NCBI RefSeq assembly: GCF_004000885.1
Contig: NZ_BIMC01000004.1
Location: forward strand, 186,001 to 250,000
DNA from: Paenibacillus glucanolyticus NBRC 15330
Lineage (GTDB): Bacteria; Bacillota; Bacilli; Paenibacillales; Paenibacillaceae
Reading direction: 5' to 3'
Length of the DNA stretch: 64,000 nucleotides
A program made the position numbers and the translations under genes. Position 1 is the stretch's first letter; every line of letters begins with the position of its first letter. Of the stretch, positions 17,320 to 27,187 are shown piece after piece. A model generated the notes under the pieces. The model saw only the letters and a list, made by a program, of their open reading frames with translations. It was not told the DNA's origin and made no database searches.

Positions 17320-18691
17320 TATGAAATCAGCAGATCCAGGACGCGTCTTATCCGTAAAGGATTTAAACCGTTATATTCGTATGAAAATGGAAGGCGACTC
17401 GCGGCTCTCAGATGTTTGGATCCGAGGTGAAATTTCGAATTTCACCCATCATTCCAGCGGTCACATGTACTTCACCCTCAAGGATGAAGGAAGCCGGATT
17501 CGTGCAATTATGTTTGCCACACACAATCAGAGACTTCCCTTTATTCCGAAGGAAGGCTCGCGGGTCATAGCTCGTGGAAACGTGTCGGTTTACGAACGGG
17601 ATGGGCAGTACCAGTTCTATGCTGTTCAAATGCAGCCGGATGGTATCGGCAGTTTGTATTTGGCATATGAACAGTTGAAAGCCAAGCTGGAGGAGGAAGG
17701 TTTGTTTGCGGCTGATCGCAAGCGCCCCCTGCCGCTTTATCCCAAGACGATTGGCGTCATTACCTCGCCGACGGGAGCCGCTGTTCGGGATGTTATGATT
17801 ACCATTAGAAGGCGGTACCCTCAAGCGAGAACCATATTGTATCCCGTTCTGGTCCAAGGAAAAGGAGCAGCTCCTTCGATTGTTAAAGCGATTCGGACAA
17901 TGAATGACATGGCTGAGGCAGACGTACTCATTGTAGGACGCGGCGGTGGATCGCTTGAAGAATTGTGGGCATTTAACGAGGAGATCGTAGCAAGAGCCAT
18001 TTATGAATCGGACATTCCTGTCATATCGGCCGTTGGTCATGAGACGGATTTTACGATCGCCGATTTTGTTGCCGATCTTCGGGCAGCTACGCCAACTGCT
18101 GCAGCGGAGCTTGCGGTACCAAGCAGCGCAGAATTGAAGGGGCAGCTTGTTCAGAGACAGCGGCAGCTGAATCAGGGGCTTCAGCAGCGCCTGAAGCGGA
18201 GCCGTGAGCGTTTAGCTTCACTTCAGCGCTCTCCCGTCCTTGTTCACCCTCGCCGATACATGCTGCAGCATGCTGAGCGGTTGGACATGCTGTTACAGCG
18301 GCTGCACGGGAATTTGAAATCGCAGCTATCCCTGAGCCGTCAGCGGCAAAAATCACTGCATCAGGGGTTGATTCGGTACAATCCGCGCACGCAAGCGGAG
18401 TTTGCGGCGCGAAGGAAAGATCAGGCTAACCGCCAGTTAATGAATGCGATGCAGTCCATCATGAAATCCAGGCTGTCACAGCTTCAAACCGAAATGCGGC
18501 ATCTCGATGCACTCAGTCCGCTTAAGATTATGTCCAGAGGGTATAGTCTGGTGTATGACGAGAAAGAGCAGAGACTCGTGAAGTCTTTAGAGGATGTGCA
18601 GTTGGGCGATTTGGTTAATGTGAGGGTCAGTGATGGACAGCTGCAGTGTCAAGTATGGGGAATGAAGGAGGATGAAGGGCATGGGGAATGA
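17306..18691 (+). CDS. xseA: exodeoxyribonuclease VII large subunit
   Basis: Degrades single-stranded DNA with XseB. The 461-residue protein starts with an OB-fold (about residues 15-105, containing [10 protein letters not shown] and H-M-Y-F-T-L-K-D). The nuclease domain has [13 protein letters not shown] and [16 protein letters not shown], followed by [15 protein letters not shown], then a long coiled coil (about 285-400). ATG 17306 has AAGAGG five bases upstream but overlaps folD by 14 bases. ATG 17321, just after the folD stop, is the alternative and lacks a clear ribosome site. Confidence 0.95.
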   Translation: MGWPDMKSADPGRVLSVKDLNRYIRMKMEGDSRLSDVWIRGEISNFTHHSSGHMYFTLKDEGSRIRAIMFATHNQRLPFIPKEGSRVIARGNVSVYERDGQYQFYAVQMQPDGIGSLYLAYEQLKAKLEEEGLFAADRKRPLPLYPKTIGVITSPTGAAVRDVMITIRRRYPQARTILYPVLVQGKGAAPSIVKAIRTMNDMAEADVLIVGRGGGSLEELWAFNEEIVARAIYESDIPVISAVGHETDFTIADFVADLRAATPTAAAELAVPSSAELKGQLVQRQRQLNQGLQQRLKRSRERLASLQRSPVLVHPRRYMLQHAERLDMLLQRLHGNLKSQLSLSRQRQKSLHQGLIRYNPRTQAEFAARRKDQANRQLMNAMQSIMKSRLSQLQTEMRHLDALSPLKIMSRGYSLVYDEKEQRLVKSLEDVQLGDLVNVRVSDGQLQCQVWGMKEDEGHGE

Positions 18692-18941
18692 AACCGTGGA
18701 GATCAGTTTTGAAGAGGCAATGGCTCAGCTTGAGACCATTGTAGAGCAATTGGAAGATGGAGACGTACCTCTGGAGAAGGCCATCGATTTATTTCAACAG
18801 GGCATGAAGCTGTCGCAGATGTGCAGCCAAAAGCTGGAGCAGGTTGAGCAGAAGATCGAAATGATTGTTGAAGAAGGCGGGGAACTTAAGCGCAAGCCCT
18901 TTGGCGGGACGCTGGAGGAGACAGGTGAACTGGGTGAATAA
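18681..18941 (+). CDS. xseB: exodeoxyribonuclease VII small subunit
   Basis: An 86-residue acidic helical protein: F-E-E-A-M-A-Q-L-E-T-I-V-E-Q-L-E-D-G-D then P-L-E-K-A-I-D-L-F-Q-Q-G-M, the standard XseB pattern. Several copies bind the XseA coiled coil. AAGGAGG (18665-18671) is nine bases before ATG 18681; an in-frame ATG at 18672 abuts it and is rejected. It overlaps xseA by 11 bases and ispA by about 17, so the three are translationally coupled. Confidence 0.95.
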   Translation: MGNETVEISFEEAMAQLETIVEQLEDGDVPLEKAIDLFQQGMKLSQMCSQKLEQVEQKIEMIVEEGGELKRKPFGGTLEETGELGE

Positions 18942-19839
18942 TAGACAACCGATCAATCAATATATGAATGAAATTTGTGACAGGCTTGATAGTGAGCTTA
19001 CGAATCTTTTTCCCCCAAGTTGGAAAGTTCCTGAAACCCTTCACAAGTCCATGTCGTATTCTTTAATGGCAGGCGGAAAGCGTATGCGTCCGCTGCTTGT
19101 GATTGCTGCCTGCGAAGCGGGGGGCGGATCACGCGATGCCGCAATTCCGGTGGCATGTGCTGTTGAGATGGTCCATACATATTCGCTCGTACACGATGAT
19201 CTGCCAGCGATGGATGATGACGATTACCGCCGAGGCAAACCGACAAATCACAAGGTATTTGGTGAGGCCAGTGCTATTTTGGCTGGTGACGCCTTGCTGA
19301 CCCACGCTTTCTATAGCATAATTCAGGCTTCCAGACAGTTTGGCGTTCCGGCAGAACGCGTGCTGTCGATTGTGGAGGATCTTGCTGAGTATGCAGGGCC
19401 TCGGGGAATGGTAGGAGGCCAGGTTGCCGACATGGAGGGTGAACAAGGGTTGACGACGCTGGAGCAGCTGGAGTATATCCATCTGCACAAGACCAGTGAT
19501 CTGATCATGTTCTCACTTATGGCAGGCGGGCATATCGCCGGATGCACGGAAGCCCAGATTGAGTCGCTTCGGACTTTTGGACACCACATCGGGCTTGCTT
19601 TTCAGATTCAGGATGATATTCTGGATCTGGTCGGGGATGAGTCCAAGCTTGGGAAGCCGGTACAGAGCGATGTGAAGCAGGAGAAAGTAACTTATCCGTA
19701 CTTCATCGGTTTGGACCCATCAAGGCGAGAGGTTGAACGTCTGACAGCAGAAGCCAAGCGGGTTATCACCGAGGGGAATTTCAACGATCCATCCAGACTG
19801 CTTGAGATTGCAGATTTCTTGATGGCTCGGGATCACTAA
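18925..19839 (+). CDS. ispA: farnesyl diphosphate synthase (IspA)
   Basis: Condenses DMAPP/GPP with IPP to make C15 farnesyl diphosphate for undecaprenyl, quinone and squalene-type lipids. About 304 residues. The first aspartate-rich motif is D-D-L-P-A-M-D-D-D-D-Y-R-R-G-K, the second is Q-I-Q-D-D-I-L-D, and G-G-K-R-M-R-P is near the N-terminus. The start is uncertain: GTG 18925 is spaced six bases from GGAGG, while GTG 18934 gives M-N-N-R-Q-P-I-N. The longer frame to 18865 lies inside xseB. Directly upstream of dxs, so both ends of isoprenoid synthesis are adjacent. Confidence 0.94.
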   Translation: MNWVNNRQPINQYMNEICDRLDSELTNLFPPSWKVPETLHKSMSYSLMAGGKRMRPLLVIAACEAGGGSRDAAIPVACAVEMVHTYSLVHDDLPAMDDDDYRRGKPTNHKVFGEASAILAGDALLTHAFYSIIQASRQFGVPAERVLSIVEDLAEYAGPRGMVGGQVADMEGEQGLTTLEQLEYIHLHKTSDLIMFSLMAGGHIAGCTEAQIESLRTFGHHIGLAFQIQDDILDLVGDESKLGKPVQSDVKQEKVTYPYFIGLDPSRREVERLTAEAKRVITEGNFNDPSRLLEIADFLMARDH

Positions 19840-19868
19840 GCGTGCATTACATGCATAAGGTTTTTTTG

Positions 19869-19877
19869 TGATATAAT
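19869..19877 (+). promoter_or_regulatory. extended -10 promoter of dxs
   Basis: TGATATAAT (TATAAT at 19872-19877) is preceded by a T-run and lacks a clear -35. It is nearly identical to the accB element. Confidence 0.5.
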
Positions 19878-19949
19878 GTCTATTAATGGCTGATTCACAA
19901 GTCAGCCTCAGAAACGTAAACTTAATCAAGGAAAGCGGGGAGATTCTTC

Positions 19950-21857
19950 GTGCTTCTTCCAAATATCAAACATCCCAAACAACTAATGAACTTATCGGTG
20001 AACGAACTCGAGGATTTAGCTGTACAAATCCGTAATTTTCTAATTGAAAAACTGTCCGTTACCGGTGGCCATCTTGCACCGAACCTGGGAGTGGTTGAAC
20101 TCACGCTGGCCTTGCACTATTGCTTTGACAGCCCTCGTGACAAGATGATTTTTGACGTGGGTCATCAAGCCTATGTACACAAAATCCTGACGGGTCGGAT
20201 GGATCAGTTCGACACGCTCCGCAAGTACAAGGGTTTGTGCGGCTTCGTTAAGCGTTCTGAAAGCGAGCATGATGTCTGGGAAGCCGGGCACAGCAGCACT
20301 TCGCTATCAGCTGCAATGGGAATGGCTATGGCACGCGATCTGAAGGGTGAGAACAATCGGGTTATCGCCATGATCGGGGATGGCGCCCTTACCGGCGGCA
20401 TGGCGTTTGAGGCTCTCAATCATATTGGCCATGAGCAGAAAAAGCTGATAGTCATTTTAAATGATAATGAAATGTCGATTGCACCCAATGTGGGTGCCAT
20501 GCATAACTATTTAAGCAAAATTCGTTCAGACCGCTTTTATCTTCGCGCTAAAGACGAAGTGGAGATGGTGCTGAAGAAGATTCCTGCTATCGGCGGGAAA
20601 TTGGCAAAGACTGCGGAGAAGATGAAGGACAGCCTCAAATACATGATGGTTCCCGGCGTTCTGTTCGAGGAGCTTGGCTTTACGTATTTGGGACCTGTGG
20701 ACGGACACGATCTGAACAAGCTGATCGATACGTTAAATCAGGCTGACAACGTAGATGGACCTGTTCTGGTTCATGCGGTAACCACCAAAGGCAAGGGTTA
20801 CCGTCCTGCAGAATCAGATTCTCATAAATGGCACGGAATTACGCCTTATAAGATTGAATCCGGCCAAGTTCTTAAAGCCGTAGGAAATCCGATGTACACG
20901 GAAGTGTTCGGGCAGACTTTGGTTGAGCTGGGTGAGCAGGACAAACGCATCGTGGCCGTTACGCCAGCGATGCCAGGCGGGTCCGGCTTAATCCCGTTCA
21001 GCAAGAAATTCCCTGACCGGATGATTGACGTGGGCATCGCCGAACAGCATGCAGCAACACTGTGCGCAGCAATGGCAATGGAAGGCATGAAGCCTGTATT
21101 TGCCGTGTATTCGACGTTTATGCAGCGCGCTTATGACCAGATCGTGCACGATATTTGCCGTCATAATGCCAACGTTATGTTTGCGATTGATCGCGCCGGC
21201 TTTGTTGGCGCTGATGGAGAAACACACCAAGGGGTATACGATGTGGCCTTTATGCGTCACATCCCGAATATCGTCATTATGATGCCGAAAGATGAGAATG
21301 AGCTTCGTCATATGATGAAAACAGCTCTCGACTATAATGAGGGTCCGATTGCATATCGTTACCCTCGGAACAATGTTCGTGGTGTCCCGATGGATACCGA
21401 ACTGGTACCCATTCCTATTGGAACTTGGGAAATCGTTCGTCCGGGTGAAGGGTATGCCATATTGGCTTCGGGCCCGATGGTACAATTAGCCGAGGAAGCG
21501 GCCGAGCAGCTTAAGCGGGAAGGCATTTCGGTAGAAGTCGTTAATGCCCGGTTCCTTAAACCGCTCGACGGAGAGATGCTCAAGAATTTGGCAGAGACCG
21601 GTACGTCCATGCTGGTTCTAGAGGAGGTTTCCCAAGCGGGCAGTATGGGCAGTGCGGTTCTGGAGTATTTTGCAGAACAGGGAATACATGATGCAGTCGT
21701 ATCCTTAATGGGCATTGAGGATCGGTTTATCGAGCATGGAAGCATTCCGCAGCAGCGTGAAGAAGTAGGGCTGACCTTGGAATCGGTGTGTCAGGAAATC
21801 CGGAATTTGAAGACCGCTCGGACCGCTGAGCTTGGCAAGAGAAGTTTTATGTCTTAG
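19950..21857 (+). CDS. dxs: 1-deoxy-D-xylulose-5-phosphate synthase
   Basis: Thiamin-diphosphate enzyme joining pyruvate and glyceraldehyde-3-phosphate, the entry step of the MEP isoprenoid pathway. 635 residues. The N-terminal [13 protein letters not shown], the cofactor motif [15 protein letters not shown] and I-L-N-D-N-E-M-S-I are present. So is the transketolase half, with [11 protein letters not shown] and [15 protein letters not shown]. The start is GTG 19950 with GGGGAG eight bases upstream. Followed 19 bases later by tlyA. Confidence 0.97.
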   Translation: MLLPNIKHPKQLMNLSVNELEDLAVQIRNFLIEKLSVTGGHLAPNLGVVELTLALHYCFDSPRDKMIFDVGHQAYVHKILTGRMDQFDTLRKYKGLCGFVKRSESEHDVWEAGHSSTSLSAAMGMAMARDLKGENNRVIAMIGDGALTGGMAFEALNHIGHEQKKLIVILNDNEMSIAPNVGAMHNYLSKIRSDRFYLRAKDEVEMVLKKIPAIGGKLAKTAEKMKDSLKYMMVPGVLFEELGFTYLGPVDGHDLNKLIDTLNQADNVDGPVLVHAVTTKGKGYRPAESDSHKWHGITPYKIESGQVLKAVGNPMYTEVFGQTLVELGEQDKRIVAVTPAMPGGSGLIPFSKKFPDRMIDVGIAEQHAATLCAAMAMEGMKPVFAVYSTFMQRAYDQIVHDICRHNANVMFAIDRAGFVGADGETHQGVYDVAFMRHIPNIVIMMPKDENELRHMMKTALDYNEGPIAYRYPRNNVRGVPMDTELVPIPIGTWEIVRPGEGYAILASGPMVQLAEEAAEQLKREGISVEVVNARFLKPLDGEMLKNLAETGTSMLVLEEVSQAGSMGSAVLEYFAEQGIHDAVVSLMGIEDRFIEHGSIPQQREEVGLTLESVCQEIRNLKTARTAELGKRSFMS

Positions 21858-21876
21858 TAACGATCGGGAGTATAAT

Positions 21877-22749
21877 ATGGATTCATCTCAGAAAGAACGG
21901 ATTGATGTCCTGCTCGTGGAGCAGGGATATTATGAGAGTAGGGAAAAAGCCAAAGCTGCGATTATGGCGGGACTGGTCTACGCTGGAACCGAGCGGATCG
22001 AGAAGGCCGGCATGAAAATCCCGAGGACGTCAGAACTGAAAGTCAAAGGCTCTGTTCATCCGTACGTCAGTCGTGGGGGCTTAAAGCTTGAGAAGGCGAT
22101 TCGTGAATTCGATATCGATATGAAGGAGCGCACGATGCTGGATATCGGCTCTTCGACTGGCGGCTTTACGGATTGCGCACTCCAGCACGGGGCAAGTTAT
22201 GTGTATGCAATTGACGTCGGCTACAATCAATTGGACTGGTCATTGCGTAACGATGAGCGCGTGTGTGTCATGGAGCGAACGAATTTCCGATATATGACAC
22301 CGGAGGATTTGAAGGGCCCACCGCCTAATTTCGCAAGCATTGACGTGTCGTTTATATCCCTCCGCATTATTTTGCCACCTTTGAAAATGCTGCTGGGTAA
22401 ACCCGGAGATGTTGCCGCTCTGATCAAACCTCAATTTGAGGCAGGGCGGGAGAAGGTCGGTAAATCCGGCGTGGTTCGGGATCCGAAGGTTCATAAGGAA
22501 GTTCTAACGCAGGTGCTGACTTTTGCTGAAGAGATAGGATTCAAATTGAAAAATCTTACTTTCTCACCGATTACCGGAGGGGAAGGAAATATTGAATTCC
22601 TGGCCCACTGGCGTTTAGAGCCGGAGGTTTCTGAAGTTTCGGAAGCACCGATTCAGGGAGATGGACAAGATGCTGTCCACTTGAGTCAATGGATTGACAC
22701 CGTTGTAACACAAGCGGCTCATACATTTACGGGAAACTCATCGAAATGA
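21877..22749 (+). CDS. tlyA: TlyA family rRNA methyltransferase (YqxC)
   Basis: An S4 RNA-binding domain (about residues 5-65, R-I-D-V-L-L-V-E-Q-G-Y-Y-E-S-R-E-K-A-K) is joined to an FtsJ-like SAM methyltransferase domain. The latter shows the SAM motif D-I-G-S-S-T-G-G-F-T-D and then K-P-Q-F-E-A-G. Family members 2'-O-methylate rRNA and some are called haemolysins; the exact target is not known here. 290 residues from ATG 21877, preceded by CGGGAG; the frame upstream overlaps dxs and is ignored. Confidence 0.93.
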   Translation: MDSSQKERIDVLLVEQGYYESREKAKAAIMAGLVYAGTERIEKAGMKIPRTSELKVKGSVHPYVSRGGLKLEKAIREFDIDMKERTMLDIGSSTGGFTDCALQHGASYVYAIDVGYNQLDWSLRNDERVCVMERTNFRYMTPEDLKGPPPNFASIDVSFISLRIILPPLKMLLGKPGDVAALIKPQFEAGREKVGKSGVVRDPKVHKEVLTQVLTFAEEIGFKLKNLTFSPITGGEGNIEFLAHWRLEPEVSEVSEAPIQGDGQDAVHLSQWIDTVVTQAAHTFTGNSSK

Positions 22750-22761
22750 TGGGTTTCTTTT
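22733..22761 (+). terminator. weak terminator overlapping the tlyA stop
   Basis: GAAACTCATC and GATGGGTTTC form a 10-bp stem (one G-U) around a GAAAT loop that contains the first base of the stop codon. Only TTTT follows. Confidence 0.5.
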
Positions 22762-22817
22762 GCTGAAAAAGAGGAATTTATGTTCTCATCCGCGAATACA
22801 AAATTCGAGGTGAGAGG

Positions 22818-23309
22818 ATGAATGAGCGTTATGATTGGTTATTAATGATATTGCTTGGTGTCGTCATTGCCTTGCTTATCGGCTATAGGCTGAATCGTTG
22901 GCTGATGTCACCATCACCGGACCGGCTGCCGGGTATCCCGATCAATGAGCGAATACCAGATCATCCAGCGATTGGGATGCTTGAAGAAGAAGGATATGAT
23001 GTGGTTGGGGGTAAAGTAAAAATAAACTTATCTTTCGAAACGGGACAGAGGCCGATCCATAGTCGTCTGTTTGTCGATTATGTTGCATCCGATGACAGCG
23101 GTGAGCTGTATATGGTAAAGGTGTCGCGGGACCGAATGCCGGTCGATTGGACAGGCTCGGGCATCCGTGACCGGCTCATGCCATTTTTGCTGCTGTATCC
23201 GGAATGTGCCGGGCTGCTCTATATCGATATGAATGAACAGGTCATTCACCGTTTAGGTTTAGATTGGTCAGACGAAGAATGGATCGGCAATGATGAATAC
23301 AACAGTTAA
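22818..23309 (+). CDS. unrecognised membrane-anchored protein between tlyA and argR
   Basis: A 163-residue protein I do not recognise. It has one N-terminal membrane helix (about residues 8-25), a short Pro-rich stretch ([12 protein letters not shown]), and a soluble domain of about 120 residues. This domain contains [21 protein letters not shown] and closes acidic ([14 protein letters not shown]). The middle (about 75-115) has alternating hydrophobic strands with charged turns, like a small beta domain. GAGGTGAGAGG precedes the ATG. It ends 17 bases before argR and may be co-transcribed with it. Possibly a nuclease-like fold tethered to the membrane, but no catalytic set is clear. Confidence 0.75.
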   Translation: MNERYDWLLMILLGVVIALLIGYRLNRWLMSPSPDRLPGIPINERIPDHPAIGMLEEEGYDVVGGKVKINLSFETGQRPIHSRLFVDYVASDDSGELYMVKVSRDRMPVDWTGSGIRDRLMPFLLLYPECAGLLYIDMNEQVIHRLGLDWSDEEWIGNDEYNS

Positions 23310-23326
23310 TACTCAGGAGGCTCTTT

Positions 23327-23776
23327 ATGAAGGGACAACGCCATATTAAAATCAGGGATATAATTACCCACCATGATATTGAGACACAGGATGAGCTTGT
23401 GGATGCTTTGCGTGCTGAGGGTTTTCAGGTTACACAGGCTACGATCTCACGAGATATAAAAGAACTGCTGCTCATTAAGGTGCCAACGGACGATGGGCGT
23501 TACAAATACTCCATGCCAACTGATCAGCGTTACAATCCTGTACAGAAGCTCAAAAGAGCGCTGATCGATAATTTCGTATACATCGATCGTACGGGAAACC
23601 TTGTCGTCATGAAGTGTTTGCCTGGAACAGCCAACTCGGTTGCGGTACTGCTGGATAATATGGAGTGGTCCCAAATTATGGGAACCATCTGCGGAGATGA
23701 CACCATATTGTTAATTTGCCGTACGGAGGCCGATGGGGAACACGTTGTATCCCAGATCAATAAATTCATATCGTAA
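23327..23776 (+). CDS. argR: arginine repressor ArgR/AhrC
   Basis: Hexameric arginine-dependent regulator: represses arginine synthesis and activates catabolism. 149 residues. The winged-helix N-terminus contains R-H-I-K-I-R-D-I-I and the recognition helix [12 protein letters not shown]. The C-terminal arginine-binding domain has the signature [12 protein letters not shown] and [20 protein letters not shown] ribosome site. Sits just before recN as in many Firmicutes. No arginine genes lie nearby and I see no clear ARG box here. Confidence 0.96.
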   Translation: MKGQRHIKIRDIITHHDIETQDELVDALRAEGFQVTQATISRDIKELLLIKVPTDDGRYKYSMPTDQRYNPVQKLKRALIDNFVYIDRTGNLVVMKCLPGTANSVAVLLDNMEWSQIMGTICGDDTILLICRTEADGEHVVSQINKFIS

Positions 23777-23817
23777 GTCAATGTCCTATATATAAGCAGG
23801 CTGTGGAGGTGTTAAGC

Positions 23818-25557
23818 ATGTTAAACACGTTATCCATTCGTAATTTGGCAGTTGTTGAGAGTGTGGATGTGCAATTTTATCCGGGGTTTCATGTCCTTAC
23901 AGGGGAGACTGGGGCGGGTAAATCCATTATTATCGATGCGCTTGGGTTAATTGCAGGCGGGCGCGGTTCTGCTGAGCTGATTCGCTACGGCTGTGACAAG
24001 GCGGAGATCGAAGCCTTATTTGAGCTTCCCATTGATCATCCGGTATGGAATACGCTGAAGGAGCTGGGTGTGGAAGCGGATCGGGAGGAACATTTGCTGA
24101 TCCGAAGAGAGCTGACAGCCCAAGGGAAAAGCACGTCCCGTATTAACGGACAGCTTCTGAATCTAAGCATGCTCCGTGAAGTTGGCGAGAAACTGATTAA
24201 TATCCATGGTCAGCATGAGCATCAAAGTTTGCTGCGTTCAGAGCAGCATATGAGCTTGTTGGATACGTACGGAGATAAGGTCATAGGACCTGCCAAGCGT
24301 AAATACCAGGAGCTGTACTCCGAGTTTAGTAAAGTGGAAAGAGAGCTTAGGGACCTGCAGGAGACCAGCCAAAAGGCGTATCAAATGCTGGATATGTATC
24401 GTTTTCAGCTGGAGGAAATAGCGGCAGCCGAGCTAAAAACAGGCGAAGACGAGGAACTTTCCGATGAAAGGACCAAGCTGTCCCATAGTGAGAAAATGAT
24501 GGATTCCGTAGCAGGAGCATACGACCTCTTGTACGGTGCCTCGGGTCTCGAATCCGTCAGCCGGGCACTGTCGAAATTGGAAGATGTATCTGCTTATGAC
24601 GAGAAGGGGTTAAAGCCGCTGGTTGAGCAGCTTCAATCTGCGTATTATCAGCTTGAGGATGCCGTATTCCAGCTTCGCGATTATCGGGACGGGATTGAAT
24701 TCAATCCCGAGCGGCTTAACGACATTGAGCTTCGTTTAGATATGATATCCGGATTACGCCGAAAATATGGGGATAATGTGGAGCAAATTCTGGAATACTA
24801 CGTGAGAATTCAGCAGGAAACTGACATGCTGGAAAACAAGGACGAATTTATTCAAGCGTTGGAGCAGCGACGGGATGAGCTATTGAGCGTGCTTTTGGTT
24901 AGTGCTAAAGAGCTCAGTATTGCCCGCAAGCAGTGCGCGCAGGATTTGGCACGACAAGTGGAAGGCGAGCTGAAGGATCTTCAGATGGAGCGAACCTCTC
25001 TGGAGGTACGTTTAGAGCTGCAGGTGGATCCTAACGGATATGAATATGAAGGACATCGAGTACGGCTGACCAAACAAGGAATGGATACAGCGGAATTCCT
25101 CATATCCGCCAATCCGGGAGAACCGCTGCGTCCGCTTGCCAAGATTGCTTCAGGCGGTGAAATGTCCAGAATTATGCTGGCGATGAAGAGTATATTTGCC
25201 CGTCATGATCAAATTCCGGTCTTAATCTTTGATGAAGTCGATACGGGTGTTAGCGGCAGAGCAGCCCAATCGATTGCTGAGAAGCTGTTTTTGCTGGCCA
25301 AAACCTGTCAGGTGTTCTCCATTACGCATTTGCCTCAGGTGGCTTGTATGGCGGATCATCAGTATCTAATCGAGAAGAAACTTGAAGCCTCCAGAACGAT
25401 GACCCAAGTGGAGAACCTGACGGAAGAGGGGCGTGTAAAAGAGCTTGCACGGATGCTTGGCGGAGTCGAAATCACGGAAAAGACGCTGCATCATGCCCAG
25501 GAAATGCTCAATCTGGCGGCAGCGCAAAAGGCTTCCAGAAAGGCTTTGGGTCAATGA
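23818..25557 (+). CDS. recN: DNA repair protein RecN
   Basis: SMC-like ATPase recruited early to double-strand breaks. About 579 residues. Walker A is G-E-T-G-A-G-K-S-I-I-I-D-A-L, a coiled-coil arm spans about 150-370, the ABC signature is L-A-K-I-A-S-G-G-E-M-S-R-I-M-L-A, and Walker B is P-V-L-I-F-D-E-V-D-T-G-V-S-G. The upstream in-frame GTG 23803 overlaps the GGAGGT ribosome site; ATG 23818 is seven bases after it. No SOS box is visible upstream. Confidence 0.96.
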   Translation: MLNTLSIRNLAVVESVDVQFYPGFHVLTGETGAGKSIIIDALGLIAGGRGSAELIRYGCDKAEIEALFELPIDHPVWNTLKELGVEADREEHLLIRRELTAQGKSTSRINGQLLNLSMLREVGEKLINIHGQHEHQSLLRSEQHMSLLDTYGDKVIGPAKRKYQELYSEFSKVERELRDLQETSQKAYQMLDMYRFQLEEIAAAELKTGEDEELSDERTKLSHSEKMMDSVAGAYDLLYGASGLESVSRALSKLEDVSAYDEKGLKPLVEQLQSAYYQLEDAVFQLRDYRDGIEFNPERLNDIELRLDMISGLRRKYGDNVEQILEYYVRIQQETDMLENKDEFIQALEQRRDELLSVLLVSAKELSIARKQCAQDLARQVEGELKDLQMERTSLEVRLELQVDPNGYEYEGHRVRLTKQGMDTAEFLISANPGEPLRPLAKIASGGEMSRIMLAMKSIFARHDQIPVLIFDEVDTGVSGRAAQSIAEKLFLLAKTCQVFSITHLPQVACMADHQYLIEKKLEASRTMTQVENLTEEGRVKELARMLGGVEITEKTLHHAQEMLNLAAAQKASRKALGQ

Positions 25558-25657
25558 TTGACAGTTATAAAACCTTAAGGGCAGGGTAACTTAAAGGTAC
25601 GCAATTGGCGACCACCTTTTCGTCAAGCGAAAGAAGAAAAAGGGAGCGTGACAGCCA

Positions 25658-26992
25658 TTGAAGCCTAACCTCAGGAGAAAACTGCTCGGTTTCGTTCTTG
25701 CTTTCCTTCTTTGTTTCCTTGGATCTGCTGATCCTGTCCAATCTTTTGCTTCATTGCCTGATGAGCTTAGGTTGATTTCCGGTCAGCAGTCCCGCCTGGA
25801 TGTTGCCATGCCCGTTCAAGCACTCGCTTCAGTAGATCGTCCGGATGTCGTGCAACTCAACGGCTCCAGCGAATCGCAGCTTCAAGTATCATTGAAGCAT
25901 CCGCTGCACTTAAATCCTCAGCAAAGCGGAAAAGCTGAAGTTACACTGAAATTATTCGGTAAAATTCCTCTGAAGACTGTACATGTCAAAGTGATGCCTG
26001 AACTCAAGGTAATCCCGGGTGGTCAAACCATCGGTGTCAAAGTGAAATCCTCTGGAATTCTCGTGGTTGGTCATCACCTGGTACGCGTTCAAAACGGTGC
26101 CAAAGTGTCACCCGGAGAAGCAGCAGGTTTAAAACTTGGCGATCTGCTTACGACGATGGATGGCAAGCCGCTCAATGACGTAACTAAGGTTGCAGATCTC
26201 GTGGAGAAGGCGGGCAAAGCCAAGCGGCCACTGGATATCTCTTTTAAGCGGGGCGGTAAAGAAATGAAGACCAAGCTGAGTCCAGCTTATGACCAGGAAG
26301 ATCAAAGCTGGCGCCTTGGCCTCTATATCCGTGATTCTGCCGCAGGTGTAGGCACCTTGACCTTCTATGCACCCCACCAGAAAGTCTATGGCGCCCTGGG
26401 CCATGTCATCACCGATATGAATACTCAAACCCCTATTGAGGTTGGAAGTGGCCAGATCGTTCAGTCTAACGTCACGTCCATTAGCCGTAGTGAAGAAGGC
26501 GAGCCGGGAGAAAAACGGGCAACCTTCACGAAGGACGGCAAGATTTTGGGCAACGTCGAGCGTAACACCCACTTTGGCATTTTTGGTAAAATGAATGATC
26601 TGCCGGATCACGGGCTTTATCAGGAGCCGATACCGGTTGCCATGTCTCATGAGGTTCAGGAAGGCCCAGCCGAGATTTTGACCGTTGTTGAAGGTCAGGA
26701 AGTCGAACGCTTTACAGTTGAGATTGTTCATGTGTCCAAACAGGACGTTCCGGCAACGAAAGGGCTTGTGCTGCGCATTACGGACCCAAGGCTGCTCAAG
26801 AAGACAGGCGGTATCGTACAGGGCATGAGCGGCAGTCCAATCGTCCAAGACGGTAAGCTGATTGGAGCTGTAACCCACGTGTTTGTGAATGATCCCAAAT
26901 CGGGATATGGATGCTTTATTGAATGGATGCTTCAGGATTCCGGTGTACTACAATCTACAGAGTCAACTCCTCAAAATCTTAAGGCAGGTTAA
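25658..26992 (+). CDS. spoIVB: SpoIVB serine peptidase
   Basis: Forespore-secreted S55 protease that starts SigK activation by cutting SpoIVFA. 444 residues. There is an N-terminal membrane/signal segment (about 9-25), a PDZ domain (about 125-205, G-E-A-A-G-L-K-L-G-D and a V-A-D-L-V-E-K-A-G helix), then the peptidase domain. Its catalytic histidine is in Y-G-A-L-G-H-V-I-T-D and its catalytic serine in G-M-S-G-S-P-I-V. The start is TTG 25658, with AGGGAG 11 bases upstream; no ATG fits. Upstream of spo0A, as in Bacillus. A forespore (SigF/SigG) promoter is expected but not clear to me. Confidence 0.95.
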   Translation: MKPNLRRKLLGFVLAFLLCFLGSADPVQSFASLPDELRLISGQQSRLDVAMPVQALASVDRPDVVQLNGSSESQLQVSLKHPLHLNPQQSGKAEVTLKLFGKIPLKTVHVKVMPELKVIPGGQTIGVKVKSSGILVVGHHLVRVQNGAKVSPGEAAGLKLGDLLTTMDGKPLNDVTKVADLVEKAGKAKRPLDISFKRGGKEMKTKLSPAYDQEDQSWRLGLYIRDSAAGVGTLTFYAPHQKVYGALGHVITDMNTQTPIEVGSGQIVQSNVTSISRSEEGEPGEKRATFTKDGKILGNVERNTHFGIFGKMNDLPDHGLYQEPIPVAMSHEVQEGPAEILTVVEGQEVERFTVEIVHVSKQDVPATKGLVLRITDPRLLKKTGGIVQGMSGSPIVQDGKLIGAVTHVFVNDPKSGYGCFIEWMLQDSGVLQSTESTPQNLKAG

Positions 26993-27008
26993 TGCCTTGA
27001 GATTTTTT
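26973..27008 (+). terminator. terminator with the spoIVB stop codon in its loop
   Basis: AAAATCTTAAGGCA (26973-26986) pairs with TGCCTTGAGATTTT (26993-27006), 14 bp with one G-U pair. The six-base loop ends in the TAA stop (26990-26992), so the terminator is encoded by the last codons of the gene. Confidence 0.9.
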
Positions 27009-27093
27009 GTCGTAAAAGAACGAAATACAGATTAATTTGAAACAAAATATTTAATTATAAATCAACTTCAAAAAAAAATAAAGAAAAATAATT

Positions 27094-27129
27094 TTCGACA
27101 GAAGGAATTTAAATAAGCATGTCGAAAAC
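27094..27129 (+). promoter_or_regulatory. SigH-like promoter with two 0A boxes upstream of spo0A
   Basis: A 0A box lies at 27094-27100 (TTCGACA, reverse of TGTCGAA) and another at 27120-27126 (TGTCGAA). Between them GAAGGAATT (27101-27109) is a perfect SigH -35. After 11 bases GTCGAAAAC (27121-27129) resembles the SigH -10, with GAAA for GAAT. The second 0A box overlaps the -10. This fits the sporulation promoter of spo0A known in B. subtilis. Confidence 0.75.
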
Positions 27130-27187
27130 TTTATACACAAGAAAATGTTCTAAACTAATCACTGATCTGATAAAGGAGGAGCACGAA

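Noticed and set aside
25558-25657. Forespore promoter for spoIVB
   Set aside because: GTTATA with a GGGTAACTTA-like element is present, but too many positions depart from the SigF or SigG consensus to report it.
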